From Trichoplax sp. H2 (lineage: Eukaryota; Placozoa; Uniplacotomia; Trichoplacea), in NCBI GenBank assembly GCA_003344405.1, contig NOWV01000214.1:1-64000 (forward strand): a DNA stretch of 64,000 bases, written 5' to 3'. Every line of letters starts with the position of its first letter. Position 1 is the stretch's first letter. Under the pieces are notes generated by a model that was not told where the DNA came from, ran no database searches, and saw nothing but the letters and a program-made list of their open reading frames with translations. Below, in pieces: positions 1 through 12,100 of this stretch. The translations under genes were made by a program, and so were the position numbers.

Positions 1-1387
1 TGATGCCTTCGATACCACAATCTGCAGTCGATTTCTTCAACTTACTGATTAATACTTCTACTTTTCTGGGATTTAACATTCGATCACGAAACCAAACACA
101 GCCCCAAGAATGAACTTGCTTGCTGGAGATAAATTGAGCATTTTGTAGATTCCAGCTTCCATCACGTGGTAGCATTTCACCAGAACGATAGCTGATTTTG
201 ACCGGTGATAAAACTCGCGCATCGACTTTTTTCATGCGAGGATCGACTTGAATATTGAATCCTTTACTCACTGGATCGGTAGAATACTGTGCTGTACGAT
301 TGACAAATGTATCAATTTTGCCTCTCCGTTGATCGGCCGGAATAGCTGCAAATCTTACCATGCTAGCTGTTTCACGCTCGTTAATTTTCTTCTTGTAGTA
401 TTGTCCAGGTACAATTTCGCACACTTCCATAGGTAAATGAATTTCTTTATTGTTCATTTTTAAACAGGGTAAATCGGGATAGCGGATGGTATAGCCATAA
501 GTCGTTTTAAAATAGTCTGTCACACTGACTCGTTTTCCGTTGTGATCAAATTGAATTTGATTGGGTTTATTGTTGGAGATATCAGTGATTCTATATTTGC
601 GTTTTTTGTCACCATGAAGAGCAGTCACTTTGACATTTTTCAATTCGGATGCCATGGTTTTTCTTTGAAAATCTCGTAGTGATCGTATTTCATCTTGATT
701 GAAATAGCGAGCGATATATTTATGGACGAGTACAGCCTCATAAAATGCAGTATGCGAGGTGTCAATATTTAAGGATAAGCCCGTCTGTGTTGAACGTGCA
801 CTTTGATAATAACCACGCCAACTTTCATGTCCACAGCCTAACGATCGCCAATCGCCTTCAACAGGTTCTGGATAAAAGGATCGATAAACCATGGTGAATT
901 TCTTGGCCAGAGTACAACGTAAAACAACATCGACTGCTTGTATTGCTTGATAGGGGACATCGGTTTCGCCACGTAACGCTCGATTTAAATCGGTTAATTG
1001 GATTAATTGCACTTCTTTAATTTGGATTTTGAAACTTTTAATGGTTCCAGGTCTCATTTCTTTATCAATGGTGAATGTCTTTCTATCGCTGCCAATTCCA
1101 TTTAGTCTTTTACTAGCATAAATATTGCGTACACCATCAAACGCTGTTACAACACCACGAAAAAGCTGTGAATAACTGGATTGTAAAATAGTCATGAAAT
1201 CGCGTAGATCAGATTTAATTTTGACTTCAGGATTAGTTTGCATATCATATTGAACGATGGAATTCTCCGCTTGAAAGGAGATCGCATAATGATTAGCGTA
1301 AACGGTAATGCGTTTTCCTTTCTTACCAAAGTCATTTCGTTGAGGTAATGCTGCTTTGGTTAAGGCTGTTGCCGCCATCTTTTCCAT
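1..1387 (-). CDS. Argonaute (AGO clade), 5' part, intronless, cut by window edge
   Basis: Argonautes bind small RNAs and use them to silence matching transcripts. I read one uninterrupted frame on the minus strand from an ATG at 1387 to the left edge, about 462 residues with no stop and no intron. It starts MEKMAATALTK, followed by the N domain (RITVYANHYAISFQ near residue 26), the L1 linker with AVDVVLR and ESWRGYYQS, LSLNIDTSHTAF leading into PAZ, then YPDLPCLKMNNK and LPMEVCEIVPGQ, and finally L2 with ARVLSP and the start of MID. PIWI and its catalytic residues lie outside the window. The wording (WRGYYQS, GLSLNID, LPMEVC) resembles plant/ancestral AGO rather than bilaterian AGO, which has WFGFHQS. 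It is a diverged paralogue of the Argonaute at 33403-35904, which is also intronless. Start choice: first ATG of the frame; a second in-frame ATG lies three codons on. A short (GA)n run lies at 1415-1429, just upstream. Confidence 0.93.
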   Translation of the reverse strand, partial: MEKMAATALTKAALPQRNDFGKKGKRITVYANHYAISFQAENSIVQYDMQTNPEVKIKSDLRDFMTILQSSYSQLFRGVVTAFDGVRNIYASKRLNGIGSDRKTFTIDKEMRPGTIKSFKIQIKEVQLIQLTDLNRALRGETDVPYQAIQAVDVVLRCTLAKKFTMVYRSFYPEPVEGDWRSLGCGHESWRGYYQSARSTQTGLSLNIDTSHTAFYEAVLVHKYIARYFNQDEIRSLRDFQRKTMASELKNVKVTALHGDKKRKYRITDISNNKPNQIQFDHNGKRVSVTDYFKTTYGYTIRYPDLPCLKMNNKEIHLPMEVCEIVPGQYYKKKINERETASMVRFAAIPADQRRGKIDTFVNRTAQYSTDPVSKGFNIQVDPRMKKVDARVLSPVKISYRSGEMLPRDGSWNLQNAQFISSKQVHSWGCVWFRDRMLNPRKVEVLISKLKKSTADCGIEGI

Positions 1388-1690
1388 TTCAATACAAGCT
1401 ATAATATGATCTAAAGAGAGAGAGAGAGAACAAATTAAGCCACTGGCAATCTCAACAAGACGATGCTGATGGTTAAATCAACTTGATCGATGGTTTATAT
1501 ACCATTGCTTTGATGATGTCATCGGCCGATGATGGAAATGATTTTTGTTTACTGTTGATTAGATGGGAAATAAAGAAGAAAGTCAAAGCTTGTTTAAGGT
1601 GGGCATGAGCGTTCATTGCATACAGTGTTTTGTATGCAGTGTGGAGTCGTAGTATAAACAGTAAGTAGGGTATCGACGTCAATTACTTTC

Positions 1691-1728
1691 GGAACCGGTA
1701 CGGCACGGTATGGGTACGGTACGGTCCT
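1691..1728. promoter_or_regulatory. GGTACGG-type short repeat upstream of the left Argonaute
   Basis: A GC-rich stretch in AT-rich surroundings repeats CGGTACGG/GGTACGGTCC about 300 bp upstream of the Argonaute ATG. Similar CGGTCC-rich stretches lie at 15061-15096 (upstream of NEMF) and 57841-57877 (upstream of the R-SNARE). A promoter role is inferred from position only. Confidence 0.35.
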
Positions 1729-2184
1729 ATTCAATCATGCAACACACTACAGTCAAAATTGCTGACATGGCACTTTAGTCACTTGGAGGGGGGTGGGGCA
1801 GGAGTGGGCCAAAGGTAGCACAATCATGGTGGACTGGTAGTGGAAGAACATGCCGGTCGAGAAGTGGTCGTGGAATGGAAATAAATCGTTGCTACAGGAC
1901 TAATCTACAAGTCCAAAGTAATATCCAGTAGACCCTGGTAGCGTGTTTTTAAAATAAGAGTGTTGATCAATCATGCCACACATGCCATGTGGATCTTGAT
2001 GAGAAAAATGCTAGCCATGCAATTTTAAAGGACAATACGTTCTGCTAACTGCCTGGCCATTGGCCAACTCTACATTACATTACTTCCTAATTCTTCTTAT
2101 TATAACAAACGAGTGGAATTAAAACAGCATGTTTTCCATGAAAGGAATGACAAAGTCCCCGACATAACAATATCTTGGCAGTAC

Positions 2185-3735
2185 AGTTTTGTTTGCAAAT
2201 GAAAAAGTGGTGACGACGCAGCTTTGGAGACAATACGCTGCGATCATCATGCTAATGATGATTTCTTTGATGAATTCATCATCAGCCCTTAACCTAGGGG
2301 TCAGGACTACCAATGAGTACAAATGTATTTCTAGATTTAGACATGGAGATTGTACTAGAAACTACGCCATGTTGATTGATGGAAAGACCGAGGAGTCCCT
2401 GCTACATCGTTTCAAAACAATACTGCAATCAAGGCACTACAATAGCTAACGTCTTTGTTTAGTCATGTTTACAAATGAAAAACTGCTGCGACGCAATTTT
2501 GCACGGACAAGAATTCATTAATACAGTCAATTCCAGTATTGAGTCATGACTACTGGACTAACCTGAGCTCTCCAACAAACTACCATATATGCAGCTCTCA
2601 ATTTGGACATAGCAAAGTTGATCCATGACCTATCTAAACAAGACTCCTCAAATATTTGTTTACAAGGGAAAAAAGTGGTGACGACGCAACTTTTGGGACA
2701 GGGCGCTGTGATAAATCATAGCTATGCTATGCTGTAACCAGGACTGAGCTCAGCCCTGCAACAAGCTAGCAGAAATGCATTTCAAGATAGGAAAGTTCAA
2801 CTACAAACTCCTTGTTTCTCATCCAAAGACATACTGGATGATCGTATTGTTTTTAAATGAAAAAGTAAAATGGCCATGCAACTTTGCGGATAAATCGCCA
2901 TCTGGACCATGGAGGGAATCGAAAAGGCCGGACTAAAAAAGTTCAGCCCTACCACCTTAACAAGCCTACAGGAATACATTTGGACATGCAGTTGTACCAC
3001 AGACTACTCCTTACTTACTCCTACTTACAAAGGACGACCAGCTGCGCAACTTTACCCTCAATACAGTACTACTGTCATAGCAATGGATTATCATGTCTGC
3101 TAGTGGCCGATTCTTGCTGCTCCAACAAACGAGTAGAAATGCAATTAGAGATAGGGGAGTTAGACTAGCGACTATTCCGTCTTTTTCATGAAATAATGAG
3201 CCATCTCTGGTTGCATCAACACTTCAATGGCTTCAAAATCAATCTTGCCTTATCTGGCAGACAAATCAGGCGATGATGGATTATCCTGCTTGCTACTGGC
3301 CGATTCTTTCTACAGTACTTGCAACAAGTCAGTTGTGAAGTAGAAATGGATTGGAGAAATAACAAGTTATGCCAGAAGCTACTCACTATTCTTCATGAAG
3401 GTATAGAGGAGTCTAGTAGCTCTGACAGCTGTGAAAGTCCGACTGGATCATCGCACCAATATTGTCTACAAATAAAACTTGAAACAGACTGTGCTAGCAG
3501 TCGATTGCTCCTTCAATACTGTCTTCAACCTAGCCAGTAGTGAGGTAGTAACCGGTTGGGGCAATGGACGAGTTGTACCAGAGGCTACTCAATATTCTTC
3601 ATAACATATTAAGGAATCTCTGGTAGCTTCCACAGCTTCAAAACATAATCATACTACTGCGCGCATACTGGATCATCGCACTAGCATTGTTTACAAATGA
3701 AAAAGTAGCGAGTACTTCTCGCGACGATCCAACTG
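2185..3735. repeat. Decayed tandem array, units about 170-280 bp
   Basis: A phrase of the type TTTACAAATGAAAAAGTGGTGACGACGCAACTTTGG recurs in altered form near 2188, 2463, 2657, 2845, 3016 and 3688. A second phrase, CAACAAACGAGTAGAAATGCAAT, recurs between them (near 2573, 2760, 3124 and 3318). Copies differ by substitutions and indels, so the array is old. Short ORFs inside it (for example 2189-2449 and 3319-3540) look like chance frames. Confidence 0.65.
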
Positions 3736-6154
3736 GTCTATTCAGCAAAATACTGTAATTGAGTAGAATTCATTATTAAGGGTTAACATCCAGTAATCCA
3801 GTAAAAATTGATTCACATAAATACTGTAGGGATTGCTCAACCTTTTAAGATTGTTCTAAGCTAAGACGAGGTAATCCCTGCTAGAGTCAGCTAGGCGTAT
3901 CTATTACCTCAAATATGACTACAAGGGAAATGAAATTTCCAGTTGTTGATCAGCATATCGAAAAAATAGAGTACTTATTCGACAGTCATGTAAATAACGC
4001 ATTGATATTTAGCTTGATACAGATCCATTTAGTCTTTCCTCTGTCATTAGACTAGTGAGCAGTTGGATAACAGTTTCTACTATACAACGATTACATTGAC
4101 GAAATAGCTTTGGGAGATAATCAGATCACTAGTCATTTACAACAGTCTAAGGGCTTAAATATAAATGTATACTTACAATTTTGGAGAGACCGTATACCGT
4201 ATTCGATATTTTTTGTCCTTAAAGTCGTGCAGCTTAACTGTACGGACCTTGAAACTTAATTGTTGTACCTAAATCAATTCAGTCTATCCTTTTGACACTT
4301 TTCTCATGTACAACAGTATAATGAATACATTTCCTATTTTTATTATAAAGCATCCTATAAAGGATAAGGATGAAATGGGGCACTGGGGTCCATTTTAGAA
4401 AGCCAACTGCTAGATACATTCTCCATTTAACGCAGTGCAGGCAATAGTATAAAGATCCTAATCATGGATATAGAACGAAATTAAGCACTGGAGCCCATTT
4501 AGAAAGCGAACTGCTTGATAATGGTAATTCCTATTTAATTAATAATTCTGCCATTCTCTGAATCAATGATCAACTAAAGCCTACACACTATATAACCATG
4601 TTAAGATTTGAATGTTGTGTATTTTCCATTTCTGTTTGACATATGACGCAAAGTCAATTTGGATCAAATCTAAATATGTAAAGTACTCTTCCCTACTAGG
4701 TGGAGTCTGTAGATTGATAAATCAGAAAAGACCATTTATGCCCATTAAGGGTAAAAAAATGAATTACTACAAACTATAGTACAAATTATCTTTGTTTTTT
4801 GTTTTAAAATATTCATTACCCAAAACCAATTTCAACCAGTGATCTGCTGTATACTCAGTTTACAGGAGTATTCTAAATAAAGTAATGGGAAACAAATAAC
4901 GAACGTACTGTGCTCTGAATGAAATGGGGGCCTGTATCCTTTATTAAGTACATTTATGATATTTCGAAAGAGGCTTTAAATCGTGCTTGTCTCTATATGC
5001 TTTCCAATGTGTTTTGTTACCATTCACAAACCTTCCTCCCTTAAAAAAAATTCCTGGCTTTTATACCCTCAACGGCAGATTATACTATAGGGTGTCTGCA
5101 GGATCTACAGTAAGCCTTCCTAACACTTGCAAGTCCGAACCATAGAGGTTCTTCCCTATGGTCCTCATATAGCTATTGTGTGTCATAGGTACTGCACTAA
5201 TCTTAGTACTTTCCAAATATCATCAGTACAAGCAGTGGTATAAGTCTATTTGACAGACTGGATGTACTAGGTAATGATAATTAATTAAAAGGCTACATTA
5301 CGAGTAATTAATAGATACCATGCGTAGACGTTATACAGATTCACTAGATTATAGAGAAAACACTATTTGTAGTAGTAGAAAAATGAGAGCATTACAAGTA
5401 GGCTTGGTGGCGTAGCTAATTGCAAGTATGAGCTTTACTGATGCTAGAAGTAAAACTAATCCTATAGCCAGTATTCGATAGATTCATAGAAAATAATGCT
5501 AATCTTATCCAGCATTCACCAAATATTAGTTAACTCGCTGAGGTTAATTTTTTCCTCTTGAGTCAACATTATACAGTGTTGGTACATTAATTTTTAACAA
5601 TTTCGTTTCCATTTTGATAGTTGTTGAGTAAATGATCTCAACTATGTAATAAAAAAGTTGAAAATTCTTGATATAGCTGCAATAACGCACTCGTACTTAC
5701 ATGTTGAGTCCTAAATTAGTCCTCGTTTGAACAAAACGTTGTAAAATCGATGGTTAAGTTTAAAGCAATACTAATGTATTTCAATGAATTAGCAAACAGG
5801 TCTATCAGTAACGAAGGACTCAGCTTAAGCATGATTTTTTACTTAAGATAGTTTATTCGGTAGAATCCACGGAGTGGCATACTTCTTTACAGTCGAGTTC
5901 ATTGTTTATATATAGCAATATAAATGTACGAGTTGAAACACCATATAATTGGTTACAAATCCTAACGTTATTACAACAAGGACGAATTCACTCGAACACT
6001 TGAATTATAAACACTAAAGTATATATCCATCTGGATAAGAAGTATACGAATTAGATTGATTCATTGTTGAAATAAATACAATATGATAACAGTATAAATC
6101 AAATTAAATCAATTTTATTACATTATATATAATATCATCCATAAATGTTCATAT
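3736..6154. other. Intergenic, no gene seen
   Basis: AT-rich sequence without convincing coding frames. One diverged direct repeat of about 50 bp (GCACTGGGGTCCATTTTAGA-type) occurs near 4380 and again near 4482. The 3' end of NEMF follows; an AATAAA-like signal on the minus strand lies near 6114-6120, about 35-40 bp past its stop. Confidence 0.5.
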
Positions 6155-9100
6155 CATCTCTTTTTCTTTAGATTTGGGGCTGATATTTTAACATTATTTG
6201 GAACATATCTAGCCATATCATTGTCCTACACAGAGCGAAAAAGTAAATCGATATTAGTTAGATTACGAATTATTCTTGTCGACGTTAATGAAGAAGCGCA
6301 TGTATAAAATGGAAGAACTTTTCATGTTAAATTATAATCATGCACGATTTTCATGTAGCGAAACCGCAGTCTCTTAATATCAATACTGACAGAGTTAGGA
6401 CGGAAATCACTCTGAACCATTCTAAAAGTCATTGCTACGTATTGTTTAGTATTTTTACTATTTTATAATCTACTCCCGTCACGCGTTCGAATTGTAAATA
6501 GATAATTTAAATTTTATTACAACAATCTACCAAAAGATAATCATCGTAATTCTATTATATAGCTACCTTGACAATCTTAATCAAGTCCTTCTCACGTTGT
6601 ACACTATCTTTAGAGTTAACAAATAAATGAATGGCCGCCTTGATAGCTATAATGAATCGTAAATGTAAACATTAAAAAATTTTTGCAATAAAAATAAATG
6701 AAATTATGAAGCTTTATCCTATCTTAACTTGACGTAAAGTATAAAATTTTAAAAGGTGAATAGATTTACCTTTTCCTTTTCTGGTAGAGCCAGGAATAAT
6801 TTTCGCCTTGAATCTATCCATCAAGTATGATCAAATTTTACTTGCATTAATAACCATTAGATAATAATAATTTACAATTTCACAACAGTTAAAATATAGG
6901 CATATTACAATAAACTAAATTAAAGCTATATTAAACGAGAACTGGTGGAGATATATGATAAGTTATTCGTTGATGGCGATAAAGAAAAATGAGATCTTAT
7001 ATTAAATCAAATTAATTGTAAAAATATTTTTACTATGTCTTACTTATAATTTTGCAACGCGCCATAAGGAGCGCATACTGGTACAGCAAACAAAAGAATA
7101 TCTTCTTGTATCGGACATCCAGTCAAAGTATTAAGATAAGACATTGTCTAAAATTAAAGAGTTACGAAATTAATTAATTTAAACAATTTAACAGTCTATT
7201 TAATCAGCATTACTTTATCTGATTCTTCTGATAAGCGGATGTTTTCTTCTGCTAATAATGCAGCTTTTTCCTCATCGTCTGATAAATCTTCAATCTCCTA
7301 ATCATATAAATTATTCACAAAGTGTATCTTTAACATACAGTCTTCAACGGGCTTACAATAAGCTAAAAGACTTAAGTTTAAATTTTCTTAAACTCAATAC
7401 TGTACATCCGTCATATTAACCTTTTCGTTTTTCTCTTGCGGTATAGTTGCTTCTTCTAAATATGGTATATCATATATCAATAAATATCAATAAATATAAC
7501 TTGCTAGCTGACGAAACTGTAGTTGTACGTAAAGGACTACCAATCAATACAAGACTACGAATTAATTACACAATTTTACACAGGCACTTGTTGTACCAAT
7601 TGAAAAAGGAATCTAGCATAATAAATCTTTGTCTATAGTGATAGATTTATCTAGCAGCAAAAATATACAGTATTTATTACTCTTTACTGATTTAAAAATA
7701 TAGTGATAACATGAAAGCATGCCAGTACACATAATTAATCGATAGATAAAGCAAACAAATAGTCTTACATACTTGATAATTGCGCGGTAGCAGAAGCAGC
7801 AGCAGTCTCATCTATAACTTCTTGATTACCTATCATTCCGTTATCTGTTGACCTCGTTAATTTATTTCCATCATTATTTATCTTGGTTTTATCGCTATGG
7901 AGGATAGAATCTTGAGAAGCATTTAAAAAGGCTACTTTTGGATTAAGCCCCTTTTTATTCCCTTGTAAATTTTTCTTATCCTTTTTATCTTTTTTCTTTT
8001 TATTTTCTGATGGTTTCTTACTCGACTATTGACATAAAAATAAAGATTGACGTTCTCACAAGGGTATATTAAAATTCATGAGCGTCTATACTAGGTTTTC
8101 ATCCTAAAACTATATCACCTTCGAATCATTACATACGAATATAGATTTTAATATGAACACGTTTTTTACCGCTAATATTTCCATTTTTAATGCTCTTTCT
8201 TCTTCATCCTGATCAGCATATTTCTGCTTAATTTTTTTTAACTTTCCCTATTTAAAAGATGAAATGATAGTACATACACCATAAGATACAATTTTCGATT
8301 CTTTGCCACATAAGATGATTCTCCGAATTACCCGTTGTCCTCGCTTCGGAGCATTGGCGATTTGCTGCTGTTTGGAGTTTTTCTGTAATTAGGCAATTAA
8401 TACGTATATCAGATTTGAGGTAAACCATTATTAGAGTGGTTACCACATATTAACAGTTCAGCTATAATGTACTTGTGGATTTGTAGAATTAGTCTCTAAT
8501 TGCTTAGTAGAGTTTTCCTTTGAATTCGTCTCTTCTGTCGAATCTCCAACTGATTCAGATTTTGTTTGTAGGTTTTGACGTCGCAATTGTCTGTACAGAG
8601 AAATTAAGACATCATATAAATAACATTTATATGATATAGATTATCAAAGTTAAAAACGCTCGCTAAACTTTGTAACTGCATCACTTAATTATTTATTTTT
8701 TGTACCTCCTTTCTTTAGCCGATATTCGCGGACGATCTCTATCCTATTAAAATCATATTTAATTTCCTTTAATGATTACGTATTATACTACATGTTAAAG
8801 TGCGCTTAAAGTGTTGCAGTCCAATGTTATTGATTGCAACATAGGCTAACTAACCTTGGAAGTCACATTGGTGTTGGTTAGATCGACCGGTTCATCATCC
8901 CCTAAGAAAATTATATTCTCGTCTTCCTTCATATCTTTTTCGCCCAAGGACAGTTGTTCACTGTGCAATTCATATCTAAGTAACATTACAATACTTTAAT
9001 TTTATCATTTCTTTGCCGAAATTTTTACGCTACTTTGTTAAAAGAACCAACCTGTCACCATCCACATACTGTAGGTTAACATTTGTATCAGGAAACATTT

Positions 9101-12100
9101 CTAAAGTGCTGTCAATGTTTTGTTGTTCATCATTTTGATTGATTGCATGCGGATGGCTCATTTCATTATCGATATTAGAAGTTTCGAAATCTGCTTCATT
9201 TTCTGCTACAATATAGATTGAACATGTTAAATTTCATTTGATTTATTCTACAAATTAGTGTAATACATAATGTTAAAAGTAGCATATTTAGAAAGCTCTA
9301 TAAGTAATATTCTCTGCAGACGATTCTTACAATACATGGTAAAAACTAATCACTGCACCTTGGTCACTATTACTATCGCTTTCACCACTATGTGTAGCTG
9401 ATAAATCAAGTGTTTTCTCAATTTCTTCGGACATATTTTCGATCTATTTATGTTTGGTAAGCAACTTCAAGTTACACTCTTCGTAAAGATTTTCATACGT
9501 AGTAACTACAGGCTACACTACACAAATAATAATCAGAACTTACGCTATCTTCTTCCGTTACATTTGAATCTTCTATCTCTCTTGGTTTTCTATCATTGAC
9601 ATGATTCGCAATACTAACTTCATCCAACTACACAAAAAAGATCAACATACGTATACTCGTAAATCTACTAAGATCTCATATTTGGGCGCATAGCAATGAC
9701 GCCGTACTACATATTAATAAACCTTAAATAGAAAACCAAAGCCCAGAATCAGTTGCGACGGTGGAAGATAATTTTTTTTCCCTAAATGTTGAATTCATTT
9801 AGAATAATTCAGTAGATCTTTACAAACTAACTGCTCAAAATAAAGACTCGAAAATCCATGATTACGGCCCAACCTCTTATCATGAAACTACCAGTTTGTA
9901 GATATTCACCAGTAGGTGCAGTTTTTGAAACCTACAAAATAGAAACATGTTTTATGATTTCGGTGATTATGATCTATTTTACAGAAATAATGGTAAGGGG
10001 TGAAACTAAACGGTACCTGATTATGATGAACCCACCAAGCACTAGTAATTACTTTGGCGTTCCAAGCTGCACTAAAGCAAATTGCCATACAGCCGGCTTC
10101 ATTTAGCGTTACAGGCGGGACAGGTTTTCCTATGTATAAAATCAGATTCATGTTACTTGTTTATCTATTAACCTAATCATCTTGATCGTAGTATCTCACC
10201 TGTTGGATTTTTAATTATGAGGCTTGAAGCGCCATGTAAATCCGCGTGTACATATAAATCCCCTTTAAATCGACCCATAAAGTACATTCATTCCATAATT
10301 ATGTAATAAAAAACATAATTTAATACCAAGAAGACAATTCTTCTTGCTTATTACCAGGTTGTAAATGCCTTTTAACTATTAGTTCATTTTGCTGTTGATC
10401 ACGACCACCGATAATCAGATAATTTTCAGATGAAATAAACCATAAAAATTTTTCAAACCTAGGAATACAGAATAAAAATATTAATTAGAATATTAAAAAA
10501 GGGTTGTACAAAAATTTTGATGCTTTTAGTGATAATTACCAATAAGTTTTTCTAATTTTATTTATACTCGCAACAATAGCAACATCTTTAAGAGCCCTTT
10601 TAGTTTTAGCTTCTGCTGATTTGAGAGCCTGCAAAAAGTATAATTTAATTTCAGAATAGCACGCGCACATCAATGCTATAAGACAGAACAAGTACGCTAT
10701 CCAAAATCTTTGACATGTCAAGGTATGGCTCGTCATATCTTAGAGTCAGTCTGAGTCTAAGTCATAGGCACATCGACTAACATTTAAAAATTTTTTTATG
10801 AAGACCTCATATCCGTGGAAAGAGTATCAGCATTATTATTATTATTAATCATTAACAATAATAATAAATAAGAGTGGTGCATGAGTTTTAATCATAGGTC
10901 CTACAACCATTTTAATCGTAGTTGCATTTGAAATAGAAAGCATAGGCTTGTAGTAGTGAACTAAAATAGAAACATCATTTACCGATTTAGAAGCCATTAT
11001 GGTTTTTTGCTCCTTTTTAGCAGCATACCGACGTTGGTCGAAATAACTGAGTGTTTTTGGGATCAAAATAGCGATAAAGCAAAAAAATTGATGATTCAAT
11101 AATCCATGCCCAAGGAACTATTTTACCATTACTAAATCAAAACACAAAAGCATTACCTTTTTGCATTCGCATAAGCACTTAAATTGAGATCAATATCAAC
11201 TAAAATCGATTCCGACTGCGGTATAAAGAAATACGTACAGAAAATCCTTCGTTAGTTAAATCTGAGAATGTTTTATTGCTAAAATTACCTACTTCTGATA
11301 TAAAGTATTAAAATTACACTGCCTAATGTAAGTACCCTTTCTTCTTCCTCATCTTCATTTTCTTCAGCACTATCTTCCATATAAGGATCTCTAAGTATAT
11401 TAATTGAATATTCACTGTAGTTCTATTCCTTTAATTAATGGATACATTACATAAGTGTGATACTTTAGGAGATTGCCCTTACTGTAGCAGTATCGTTATT
11501 TGATTGGTTTCTAATTTCAAACGCTTAATACAACAAGCAACTGGATCATCCCGTGATTGAGCTTCTTTCAAAATTTCTTTGATTTCTGACCAGTCCATTT
11601 GGTTAGCGACAGCACTGCAAATGACGGTTATGGCCTTATCTACCTATCATCGGTAAATCACACCACAATTTTATAAGCTTAGATATTTCTAAAATTTTAA
11701 TTGCTATCATTTTGCGATTTCATGTTCCTTATAGCAAAATGTAATATATGTCAACATGTACATACCAGTTCCAAATTTAATTCAATTAACTGTGCCTTGT
11801 AAGTATTTTCATCCTGGTCAAATAAGATAAATCTATTAGCGAAAATACGCTCAGCAGTTTAAAGACTTTCATCTAACCTGTGTTCTTTTAAGATTTTCGA
11901 TTCTTTTTGCATGATCTTTCTTTACATTAGTCAATTTCTTCAAAGCGGCATTCTCCTATCATATTTATTATGTTTAGTCATAGTAATATCTTTTTAACCG
12001 CCGAATTTTGCCCATACATTACAAGATTACCTGTTGCAACGCTTTCACGTTTAGTTTTTGAGATTCCAACTGAGAAAAAAAATTGTCTACCGCCTAGTGA

